Made by a program: the position numbers and the translations under genes. Below, piece by piece: positions 30,502-35,661 of a stretch of 35,661 nt of DNA. The notes below the pieces were generated by a model, which saw only the letters and a list, made by a program, of their open reading frames with translations, did no database searches and had not been told where the DNA came from. The first letter of the stretch is position 1, and every line of letters starts with the position of its first letter. Origin of the DNA: a virus; IMG/VR virus record IMGVR_UViG_3300025237_000010, positions 1 to 35,661 of that record; one strand, 5' to 3'.

Positions 30502-30662
30502 TAATATATCCCCCATTTGTTTTTACGTTTGTCTTTTTCCATTGCTGCGCGTAGTGCATCCCTTGCGATCTGGCTATAAGAGCTACCTGTTTCTGCTTTC
30601 TTGTCTTCTAACCACTGATCAAGATCATGGTTTAATTTAGTTGGTGCTAATGTACGGGGCAT
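30501..30662 (-). CDS. Ribbon-helix-helix (Arc/CopG-like) regulator
   Basis: 53 residues. RTLAPTKLNHDLDQWLEDKK, then SSYSQIARDALRAAMEK, is a beta strand and two helices in Arc/CopG arrangement, with a basic tail (KDKRKNKWGIY). Such proteins bind as dimers to short operators. It is the first gene of the leftward operon, and the divergent promoter region beside it contains AT-rich inverted repeats; autoregulation plus control of the rightward early operon is the natural hypothesis. Too short to assign to a specific family. Confidence 0.65.
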   Translation of the reverse strand: MPRTLAPTKLNHDLDQWLEDKKAETGSSYSQIARDALRAAMEKDKRKNKWGIY

Positions 30663-30691
30663 ATATTAGTGCTCGTCGTGAATTAGGCTTA

Positions 30692-30721
30692 ACTTTACCA
30701 CAGAATGATATATAACATCAA
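30692..30721 (-). promoter_or_regulatory. Leftward promoter for the ribbon-helix-helix operon
   Basis: On the minus strand TTGATG (30716-30721), 18-base spacer, TAAAGT (30692-30697). The spacer overlaps an AT-rich imperfect palindrome TGAT-N7-ATCA (30706-30720), a possible operator. Confidence 0.5.
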
Positions 30722-30756
30722 TATATAAAGTCATATGAATTTAATATAAATAATAG

Positions 30757-30785
30757 TTGACGGTAGCAGCACAAAGCTTTACTCT
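30757..30785 (+). promoter_or_regulatory. Rightward early promoter
   Basis: TTGACG (30757-30762), 17-base spacer, TACTCT (30780-30785). The -35 is near consensus; the -10 keeps the three most important bases. It diverges from the leftward promoter about 35 bases away. It would transcribe the operon beginning at 30918. Confidence 0.6.
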
Positions 30786-30812
30786 AGTTACAAGTCAAAA
30801 GGCTTTTTAAAT

Positions 30813-30886
30813 AAGAGCGATGGCGCTGCCGTATTAGTGAGGTTGCCATACAACGCGATAATCAGATTAACTACTGGCGCTCTTTT
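30813..30886 (+). promoter_or_regulatory. Structured leader or attenuator of the early operon
   Basis: AAGAGCG (30813-30819) pairs with CGCTCTT (30878-30884), followed by TT. Inside are ATGGC/GCCAT (30820-30824 with 30845-30849) and TAATC-A-GATTA. The closing stem with its T-run is terminator-like, so the leader may be an attenuator or release a small RNA of about 100 bases. The interval 30786-30917 contains no gene. Confidence 0.45.
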
Positions 30887-30917
30887 CTAAACAGCTTTAA
30901 TAATAAACGAGGCAATA

Positions 30918-31103
30918 ATGACAGAATTACAAATACAAGCTGCAAATCTAAAAGCTATTGCTAAAACTATTGAAGCTTTGCAGGCTGGCTACGTTAACAA
31001 TATTAAAGACGACAACCTACAGCGCAGGATAGATGGCTTATTAACATCTGCACGTAATATAGCGGCATTAGCTGCAACCGAAAACTACAATAATGAGGAC
31101 TAA
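30918..31103 (+). CDS. Small early protein, 61 residues
   Basis: First gene of the rightward early operon, with GAGG near the ATG. The product is an Ala/Leu/Ile-rich helical protein (ELQIQAANLKAIAKTIEALQ, then DDNLQRRIDGLLTSARNIAA). Family unknown. First position in an early operon suits host-takeover or anti-defence functions, but nothing in the sequence specifies one. Confidence 0.6.
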   Translation: MTELQIQAANLKAIAKTIEALQAGYVNNIKDDNLQRRIDGLLTSARNIAALAATENYNNED

Positions 31104-31106
31104 ATC

Positions 31107-31280
31107 ATGAACATGGCAACTAAAAAGCAATTTATTACCGAGGCTGCACCGGCTCTAATACTCAATGCTAACAAGCGCTTTGAGATAGTAGATAACCATG
31201 TAGCCAGTAAAGCCGATTATCAAAACAGCTATAGCGTTAAATTCATGAGACGTTATAACTTATTGAAGGGGCTAAAGTAA
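31107..31280 (+). CDS. Hypothetical protein, 57 residues
   Basis: Product MNMATKKQFITEAAPALILN, then ANKRFEIVDNHVASKADYQN and a basic end (KFMRRYNLLKGLK). The gene begins 3 bases after the previous stop with GAGGAC upstream, and its TAA overlaps the next ATG. No family recognised. Confidence 0.6.
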   Translation: MNMATKKQFITEAAPALILNANKRFEIVDNHVASKADYQNSYSVKFMRRYNLLKGLK

Positions 31281-31441
31281 TGATGACATTAGAAGAGCTT
31301 GTAAAAGAATCCTATGAATTTGTACGCGGGTATTTTGATTGTTTTTATGCAGCAAAGCACACAGAAAAAGAAAACGCCGACTATGACCGAGGCTACAACA
31401 CACGCTATCAAGAAGAGCAAATAGCAGGGGCTAAATCATGA
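31280..31441 (+). CDS. Hypothetical protein, 53 residues
   Basis: Product MMTLEELVKESYEFVRGYFD, then CFYAAKHTEKENADYDRGYN; probably one long amphipathic helix. Coupled to its neighbours: start overlaps the previous TAA, stop overlaps the next ATG (ATGA). GGGG lies upstream of the start. No family recognised. Confidence 0.6.
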   Translation: MMTLEELVKESYEFVRGYFDCFYAAKHTEKENADYDRGYNTRYQEEQIAGAKS

Positions 31442-32136
31442 GCAATATATTATTAGAACCATACCGCGAAGTTACAACAGAGGCCGTTTTAATCGATCTG
31501 GAGGCTGATGCACAAAAACACATAGGTCTATGGGTTGATATGAACAATGGCCCTGAACGCAAGTATGTGAAAGACAAGGCTGCATTAGGTAAGTCATTAA
31601 TCAAAAAGCTTGATAGATCTCGCATAGACCAATCAACAGCGCATAAGTTAATGCTTGATACTGAGGCAGAAACTATACGCATTAGACTTGAGAATATAAT
31701 CTCACCTTATACCGTATTGATTAATTTACATGCTGACGAGCAAAAGGTTATACGCGATAAAGCCAAGGCCATCCAAGATGCTAAAGATCTGGCATTTGAG
31801 ATTGAGCGAGATCATGAATTTGCATTGCTAATGGATAACCAGGTGATGCAAGACAAGGCCGCCGCTAAACAGGTGCAAATAGACCGTGACGCTGCGATAG
31901 CAACTCAAGCGGCAGAGTTAGCAAGGGCAGAGATGTTACGCCAGCAAGAGGCTAGTGCAAGCGCTGAGGCTGTACAGATGGCAGCAAGAGCCGCTGATAA
32001 AGTTAGTGTTAGTAAAATACTACGCGCTGCCAAAGAAGATCTAATGTTGATAGAAGGTGTTGACGAAGCACTAGCAAAAGATATAGTGTTATCAATCCGC
32101 AATAATAATATTAGAAACACAACAATAAACTATTAG
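31438..32136 (+). CDS. Coiled-coil protein linked to recombination genes
   Basis: 232 residues. An N-terminal alpha/beta part is followed by a long Ala/Glu/Arg/Lys coil (residues about 100-185). The C-terminus has ILRAAKEDLMLIEGVDEALA followed by KDIVLSIRNNNIRNTTINY. The 'AKEDLM - G - A - IV - I - I - I-Y' ending is a recurrent signature of phage proteins encoded just before single-strand annealing proteins. Their role is unproved, perhaps as a partner or accessory of the recombinase. The arrangement here, directly before the Rad52-like gene, fits. Confidence 0.6.
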   Translation: MSNILLEPYREVTTEAVLIDLEADAQKHIGLWVDMNNGPERKYVKDKAALGKSLIKKLDRSRIDQSTAHKLMLDTEAETIRIRLENIISPYTVLINLHADEQKVIRDKAKAIQDAKDLAFEIERDHEFALLMDNQVMQDKAAAKQVQIDRDAAIATQAAELARAEMLRQQEASASAEAVQMAARAADKVSVSKILRAAKEDLMLIEGVDEALAKDIVLSIRNNNIRNTTINY

Positions 32137-32144
32137 GATCTATC

Positions 32145-32837
32145 ATGAGCGAATCAATTACAGACGGATTAAAACTATTACGTGCGCCTTTTGCAGCAAA
32201 CAAAATAAGCAAGCTGCCAAAGCCAACCAGACAGCAAACCGAGACAGTCAAACAAGACTTTAAGCAGGGTATGCGCTGCCCTCTTTGCGGTGCATGGCAT
32301 CATAAAGATGTGATCCATCTTGATTACGTTGGCCACGCTGCATTGACTGACAGGCTTTTGGATGCTGACAGCGCATGGAGTTGGGAACCACTAAGCTTAA
32401 ATGATCACGGACTGCCAGCCATGGACGCAAACAGGGGTATGTGGATCAAGTTGACAGTGTGCGGCATTACGCGCTTAGGCTATGGCGATGCCGGTGACAA
32501 GACAGGTGGCAATGCTATCAAAGAGGTTATTGGCGACGCTCTTAGAAACGCTGCTATGCGCTTTGGTGCTGCTTTGGATTTATGGCACAAGGGAGATCTG
32601 CATGATGAGCCTGAAGAGGTCGAGCCAGTTATAACTAAAAAGCAGTGTGACGAGCTAAACTTTTATTGTGCTGGCACAAATGGCAATTGGTCGCCTACAG
32701 GTACGGCAATGCTACATGCCTACAACATTGGTAACATTGCAGATCTACCCGCAGTAAGCTTTAAAGAGGCTTTAGAGCGAGCACAACAACACGCAAACTT
32801 AACGAACAAAAAAGAGAGTAAAGAAGATGCTAAATAA
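32145..32837 (+). CDS. Rad52-family single-strand annealing protein
   Basis: 230 residues. A Cys/His pair (RCPLCGAWHH, Cys45, Cys48, His52, His53) precedes DYVGHAALTDRLLDADSAWS, with the family's YV-x-x-A-x-x-x-R-L-x-x-x-x-x-W core. MWIKLTVCGITRLGYGDAGD and AIKEVIGDALRNAAMRFGAA provide the conserved strand and the 'A-K-x-x-x-x-DALRNAAxxFG' helix of the Rad52/Sak group. It anneals single strands in phage recombination, working with the adjacent SSB. The stop overlaps the SSB start by 11 bases. Confidence 0.8.
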   Translation: MSESITDGLKLLRAPFAANKISKLPKPTRQQTETVKQDFKQGMRCPLCGAWHHKDVIHLDYVGHAALTDRLLDADSAWSWEPLSLNDHGLPAMDANRGMWIKLTVCGITRLGYGDAGDKTGGNAIKEVIGDALRNAAMRFGAALDLWHKGDLHDEPEEVEPVITKKQCDELNFYCAGTNGNWSPTGTAMLHAYNIGNIADLPAVSFKEALERAQQHANLTNKKESKEDAK

Positions 32838-33246
32838 ATTAGTCAGATTAGGCAAAGATGCCGAGTTACGATCATTAGCTAACGGCACTCCGCTGTTAAG
32901 CTTTCCGGCTGTATATGACATAGGGTACGGACAAAACAAAAAAGCCCAATGGCTAGACTGTGTAATGTTTGGAGAGCGAGCTACTAAGGTTGCTGAACAT
33001 CTAACAAAGGGTAAGCAGGTTGTTATCTATGCAGAAGATCTTTGTATTAATGAATGGGATAAGCCAGATGGCAGCAAGGGCTTTAAATTAGCGTGTAAGC
33101 TCGTTTCGTTTGACTTTGTTAGCGATGGCACTGGTGGCCAACAACAGGCACCACAACCACAAGAGCCGCAATATCAGCCGCCAGCACAAGCTAATCCAGC
33201 GCAAGCTATGCAAGATGATTTCGATGTAGATAAAATACCATTTTGA
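32827..33246 (+). CDS. ssb: Single-stranded DNA-binding protein
   Basis: 139 residues. OB-fold pattern (NKLVRLGKDAELRSLANGTP, AQWLDCVMFGERATKVAEHL, KGKQVVIYAEDLCINEWDKP) is followed by a Gln/Pro-rich linker and the acidic C-terminal tip DDFDVDKIPF that recruits partners in bacterial SSBs. It coats single strands in replication and in annealing by the Rad52-like protein. The typical bacterial SSB is slightly longer. A 6-bp inverted repeat (33257-33274) lies between this gene and the HNH gene. Confidence 0.9.
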   Translation: MLNKLVRLGKDAELRSLANGTPLLSFPAVYDIGYGQNKKAQWLDCVMFGERATKVAEHLTKGKQVVIYAEDLCINEWDKPDGSKGFKLACKLVSFDFVSDGTGGQQQAPQPQEPQYQPPAQANPAQAMQDDFDVDKIPF

Positions 33247-33278
33247 CATATACCGTTTAGCTGTGTTAAGCTAATAGA

Positions 33279-33716
33279 ATGAAAAAATGTAATCAATGCA
33301 AAACAAAAAAGCCTTTCGAATTATTCCAAAAGCGCAAAGCTTCATTAGATGGGTTAACAGCAAGATGCAAGCAGTGTCTTTCTAGTTACGATAAAGAAAG
33401 GGCTGACTTGCCTCATCGCGTAAAAGCTAGGCTTGACTATGCAAAAACAGAGGGAGGTTTAAAAGCTGGCAGCAAGGCCAAAAAAGCATGGTTTAATAGA
33501 AATCCAATAAAAAGAGGGGCAACACAGATAGTTGCAAACGCCGTTAGAGACGGCAGATTAACAAAGCCTGATAGCTGCGAAGATTGCGGCAGCACACCAA
33601 CAAGGTTGCATGGTCATCATAAAGACTATGCATACCCGCTAGTCGTTAACTGGCTTTGTCCAGGCTGCCACAACAAGTGGCATAAATTAAACGGTGAAGG
33701 GCTAAATGGCTCTTGA
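33279..33716 (+). CDS. HNH-type endonuclease-like protein
   Basis: 145 residues. N-terminal zinc ribbon CNQCKTKKPFELFQ with CKQC, as in many phage HNH proteins. C-terminal HNH unit: CEDCGSTPTRLHGHHKDY, then VVNWLCPGCHNKWHKLN. The HGHH, N in VNW, and H in CHNKWH give the three catalytic positions and two CxxC zinc pairs. It lies outside the terminase area, so a homing or recombination nuclease is more likely than a packaging nuclease. A weak ribosome site suggests low expression or a separate promoter. Confidence 0.75.
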   Translation: MKKCNQCKTKKPFELFQKRKASLDGLTARCKQCLSSYDKERADLPHRVKARLDYAKTEGGLKAGSKAKKAWFNRNPIKRGATQIVANAVRDGRLTKPDSCEDCGSTPTRLHGHHKDYAYPLVVNWLCPGCHNKWHKLNGEGLNGS

Positions 33717-33892
33717 TAGATTCAGGGTTGGCGCGATTCCTTAGCAGTATGATCCGGTCTGAAGGTGGCCGCTAAAACTAACGCTGTACTTATACAATAA
33801 ACCCTATTTTTTGAATTATGTATAAGTATCAAAGCCTGCGCTGTAATCATGAAGGGCAAAGCTTAGGACCAATTAATTAACAGGTGGTTGAT
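33717..33892. other. Intergenic region with inverted repeats
   Basis: No gene seen. It contains TTAGC/GCTAA (33741-33776 approximately) and a perfect 10-bp inverted repeat TACTTATACA/TGTATAAGTA (33787-33796 with 33819-33828, 22-base loop). Neither is followed by a T-run. They may be an operator or a leader for the small genes downstream, which start after 33884. Confidence 0.4.
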
Positions 33893-34057
33893 GTGTATAA
33901 CTTTATATTTACTGTATGTATATTACTAGCATCAGTATATGGGTTATCTCATCATCACAATAAACCGATAATAGATGAGCATGTGTACTGGACTGATTGC
34001 AGCCCGGCAGAATGCCAACGACGACAAGGTAAGATTAATTATGATAAGCCAAAATAA
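33893..34057 (+). CDS. Small membrane-anchored protein, GTG start
   Basis: 54 residues from the GTG at 33893, six bases after AGGTGG. An N-terminal membrane helix (YNFIFTVCILLASVYGLS) is followed by HHHNK and a polar tail (WTDCSPAECQRRQGKINYDK). Cysteines in the tail suggest an extracytoplasmic side. Small membrane proteins in early operons often mediate superinfection exclusion or host inhibition; nothing more specific can be said. Confidence 0.5.
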   Translation: MYNFIFTVCILLASVYGLSHHHNKPIIDEHVYWTDCSPAECQRRQGKINYDKPK

Positions 34058-34181
34058 TCCAACTAAAACAAAAATAGATTTACGTATTGATGATTTGCAG
34101 AATTTAATAAAGTTGCATGAAGATACGATTAATAAATATAAACGCGAATTAGAAGAACTTAAACCAACCGTACATTATTAG
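34041..34181 (+). CDS. Short coiled-coil protein, 46 residues
   Basis: From the ATG at 34041 (AAGGT upstream); an in-frame start at 33975 would overlap the previous gene by over 80 bases. Product contains TKIDLRIDDLQNLIKLHEDT followed by INKYKRELEELKPTV, a clear leucine/isoleucine heptad. Probably a dimerising helical protein. It overlaps the preceding gene by 17 bases. Confidence 0.5.
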   Translation: MISQNNPTKTKIDLRIDDLQNLIKLHEDTINKYKRELEELKPTVHY

Positions 34182-34188
34182 GTGATAT

Positions 34189-34659
34189 ATGAAAACATTA
34201 ATAACAGTATTATTATTAGCAGTATCTACAATCGCATTAGCAGAGCGATCTACAATAGTTAAAGGCAATATTATAACTGAATCACAATGGATCGAAGCAA
34301 TGCCAAGGGTAGCCAGTAGTTATAGTGCCAAGCTTCCATCGATGATTGACAGCGTTACAATGCTAATGTCAATACGGGCGCATGAAGATACGTTTACTTA
34401 TGTTTACAGGTTAGATCGTGCGGGGTATTCGGCAATAATTTATGGTGAAGAAGCAGAGCTAACACAAGAGGCAATTAATTATGGCAAGAACATTCAAAGC
34501 GAAATACTTGTTAACATTTATTGCACTAATCCATCCCTCAAGCATTGGCGCAAACTAGGTACAAAGCTTAAACACGTTTATTCAGATACAGTAGGCAAGC
34601 ATATAATGACAATCAATGTTGACCCTGATACTGATTGCCCTATGGAGGGTGGTATATGA
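34189..34659 (+). CDS. Secreted (periplasmic) protein, unknown function
   Basis: 156 residues with a classical signal peptide (KTLITVLLLAVSTIALA, cleavage before ERST). The mature part is alpha/beta, with DTFTYVYRLDR, NIYCTNPSLKHWRKLGTKLK and DPDTDC, a two-Cys pattern seen in small secreted proteins of bacteria and phages. A phage protein in the periplasm encoded early is a candidate superinfection-exclusion factor, but the family function is not known. AGGTGATAT precedes the ATG. Confidence 0.65.
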   Translation: MKTLITVLLLAVSTIALAERSTIVKGNIITESQWIEAMPRVASSYSAKLPSMIDSVTMLMSIRAHEDTFTYVYRLDRAGYSAIIYGEEAELTQEAINYGKNIQSEILVNIYCTNPSLKHWRKLGTKLKHVYSDTVGKHIMTINVDPDTDCPMEGGI

Positions 34660-34841
34660 GCACTACAGTATTAGACGCATTATTGAATGCACAAGCAAGC
34701 TTTGAAACAGCAAAGCAATTGCCCCAAATATTCCCGCTAGCAATGGACCAATTAAATAATGCTATTGAAGCGATAGAAAACGGCAAAGGGGCCAATGATG
34801 TTATTCAAGATAATATGCTTGGCGAGGTAGATACAGGTTGA
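34656..34841 (+). CDS. Small helical protein, 61 residues
   Basis: From the ATG at 34656, which overlaps the stop of the secreted-protein gene (ATGA) and has GGAGGGTGG upstream; an in-frame start at 34635 is less likely. Product contains LDALLNAQASFETAKQLPQI and NAIEAIENGKGANDVIQD. Unknown family; last gene of the rightward operon. Confidence 0.55.
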   Translation: MSTTVLDALLNAQASFETAKQLPQIFPLAMDQLNNAIEAIENGKGANDVIQDNMLGEVDTG

Positions 34842-34946
34842 CGCTGTAGAAGATAAGCTTTAATATTTAGGTGTGTTAACTATACTGTTAACATTTAATT
34901 ATGCTTTTAGTTTTGATATTTTTTATTAACGTTTATTATTGTGTTT

Positions 34947-34977
34947 GCCCAAGCGTAAAAACCTTGGGCCTTTTTTT
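34947..34977 (+). terminator. Rho-independent terminator of the rightward operon
   Basis: GCCCAAG, nine-base loop, CTTGGGC, C, then seven T (34971-34977). It separates the early operon from the convergent late gene ending at 34987. The spacer 34842-34946 is AT-rich and shows no gene; it includes GTTAAC twice. Confidence 0.9.
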
Positions 34978-34986
34978 GTCTGTAAT

Positions 34987-35499
34987 TTAACGCCTAATCA
35001 GGGTCCAATTATATTTAAGGCCAAGCCCATCATATCCGTTTCTGTCTTTGCCAAAGACGCAACTATGGTGCAAATACGCTAAACTAATATCATGCACTTT
35101 ATTATAAGATTGCCAGATATTTTGAGTAATCCCAAGATTGCTAGTCAAACGATCATCAGTACCACCCTCTACACATTGCGGTGACACCTTAAAAGTGTGA
35201 TCGATACCTAAAGACACGCTTGTATAATTAAAAAACGTGCCATTCATATCTGTATCAGCGTTAGCATTAGATGAGCCAAATATAGCCCCTACAACGCTTA
35301 TTAAAAAAGCTATTACGATTATACTTCCAACGCCTAAAAGCGCACTGGCAGCAGCACCTCGCCCTTCCTTGACCTTCCACCCTGCAAATGACTTCCCCAA
35401 ATAGACAAATACATAAATCATACCTGCAACAATAACAAGTGATGTGATAATAATAGCTATTCGCGCTTCATTCAAAAAATTCATAATAAAATCTGTCAT
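34987..35499 (-). CDS. Two-helix membrane protein with outer-membrane-like C-terminus
   Basis: 170 residues. Membrane helices at about 13-34 (RIAIIITSLVIVAGMIYVFV) and 51-74 (ASALLGVGSIIVIAFLISVV). Then SSNANAD, resembling a signal-peptidase site, and an amphipathic beta C-terminus: TSVSLGIDHTFKVSPQC, LTSNLGITQNIWQS, and DISLAYLHHSCVFG followed by NGYDGLGLKYNW. These strands look like two or three hairpins of an outer-membrane barrel. HHSC (144-147) recalls the His-x-Ser of PagL lipid A deacylases, but the following Asn and Glu are not conserved. It is coupled to the fibre chaperone gene (ATGA) across the contig junction, so it belongs to the late operon, perhaps in tail passage or lysis. Confidence 0.6.
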   Translation of the reverse strand: MTDFIMNFLNEARIAIIITSLVIVAGMIYVFVYLGKSFAGWKVKEGRGAAASALLGVGSIIVIAFLISVVGAIFGSSNANADTDMNGTFFNYTSVSLGIDHTFKVSPQCVEGGTDDRLTSNLGITQNIWQSYNKVHDISLAYLHHSCVFGKDRNGYDGLGLKYNWTLIRR

Positions 35500-35661
35500 A
35501 GTGTAAAACCTGGTAGCCCTTCCTCATATTCTTTAAGCGTTGGCTGTGAAACTTCACCCGCCAATACTTGAGCCATCAAATTGTTAGAGTGCTGCCATAC
35601 GTTAGATCGATAAGCCCTAAGCGCTACAGCCTCATCGTTAAATCGTTTAAACGGATCACCA
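35442..35661. repeat. Terminal redundancy, right copy
   Basis: Repeats bases 1-220 with 219 of 220 identical; the only difference is T at 35534 against C at 93. The contig is therefore closed at a unit length of about 35,441 bp. The mismatch indicates sequence variation in the phage population or an error at a low-coverage end. Confidence 0.95.
35496..35661 (-). CDS. Partial copy, C-terminus of the fibre chaperone
   Basis: Right-end duplicate of the last 54 or so codons of the gene complete at 55-456. It carries AAA (Lys) in place of GAA (Glu) at codon 122. It is incomplete only because the window ends. Confidence 0.9.
   Translation of the reverse strand, partial: GDPFKRFNDEAVALRAYRSNVWQHSNNLMAQVLAGEVSQPTLKEYEEGLPGFTL

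Noticed and set aside
30193-30640. Two overlapping plus-strand frames of 68 and 119 codons
   Set aside because: They are the complement of three tightly coupled minus-strand genes (55, 42 and 53 residues) that have ribosome sites and, in one case, a recognisable fold.
35082-35100. Assignment of the membrane protein as a PagL lipid A deacylase
   Set aside because: Only HHS resembles the family; the Asn after the motif and the catalytic acid spacing do not match, so it is kept as a hypothesis only.
1-35661. Lysogeny module (integrase, excisionase, CI-type repressor, attP)
   Set aside because: No tyrosine or serine integrase signature and no large repressor were seen in any frame; the lambda-like genes found (NinG, P-like) are not lysogeny markers.
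1-35661. CRISPR array or insertion sequence
   Set aside because: No regularly spaced direct repeats and no transposase or terminal inverted repeats with target duplications were seen.

Overview
This window is a nearly complete genome of a tailed double-stranded DNA phage with a P22-like virion (short-tailed, podovirus-type). The evidence is a cluster of small terminase, large terminase, 735-residue P22-type portal, scaffold, P22-type coat, gp4-like and gp10-like tail factors and P22-style ejection proteins. The base composition is AT-rich. The likely host is a Gram-negative, probably aquatic gammaproteobacterium; this is inferred from lambda NinG-like and lambda P-like genes, a GTA-type holin and an outer-membrane-like beta segment, and no gene names the host. 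The first 220 bases recur at the end (1-220 and 35442-35661) with one difference, so the contig closes on itself as a circle or circularly permuted unit of about 35,441 bp.

Layout. Almost everything from 30662 down to base 1, and on through the junction to 34987, is on the minus strand and is read leftward. In transcription order it holds: a micro-operon led by a ribbon-helix-helix protein (30662-30198); a gene-poor, highly structured interval (about 29443-30180) that looks like a large noncoding RNA; an N6A/N4C-type DNA methyltransferase split by a dnaX-like -1 frameshift signal; a ribbon-helix-helix/Phg_2220_C replication protein overlapping a lambda P-like protein; about a dozen small accessory genes with a promoter/operator near 26050; a C5-type methyltransferase and recombination genes (NinG); a lysis cassette (DUF5675 protein, GTA-type holin, further membrane proteins); terminase and portal; two small Phd-like proteins; scaffold and coat; the neck/tail module with two gp4 paralogues; a 2OG-Fe(II) oxygenase and a GNAT acetyltransferase; four ejection proteins; a tail fibre; its chaperone; and a two-helix membrane protein that crosses the contig junction.

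The plus strand carries one early operon (30918-34841). It starts from a promoter that diverges from the ribbon-helix-helix operon, encodes a Rad52-family annealing protein, SSB and an HNH protein, and ends at a strong terminator (34947-34977). No integrase, CI-like repressor or partition gene was recognised, so a lytic lifestyle is more likely than lysogeny, though the divergent ribbon-helix-helix region could still be a switch.

Most genes are packed with ATGA or TAATG overlaps. Several starts were moved to internal ATG codons with a good ribosome binding site. Thirteen or so small genes below 60 residues were added by translating intergenic gaps. The points most worth a second look are the structured RNA interval, the frameshifted methyltransferase, and the two divergent promoters around 30700.
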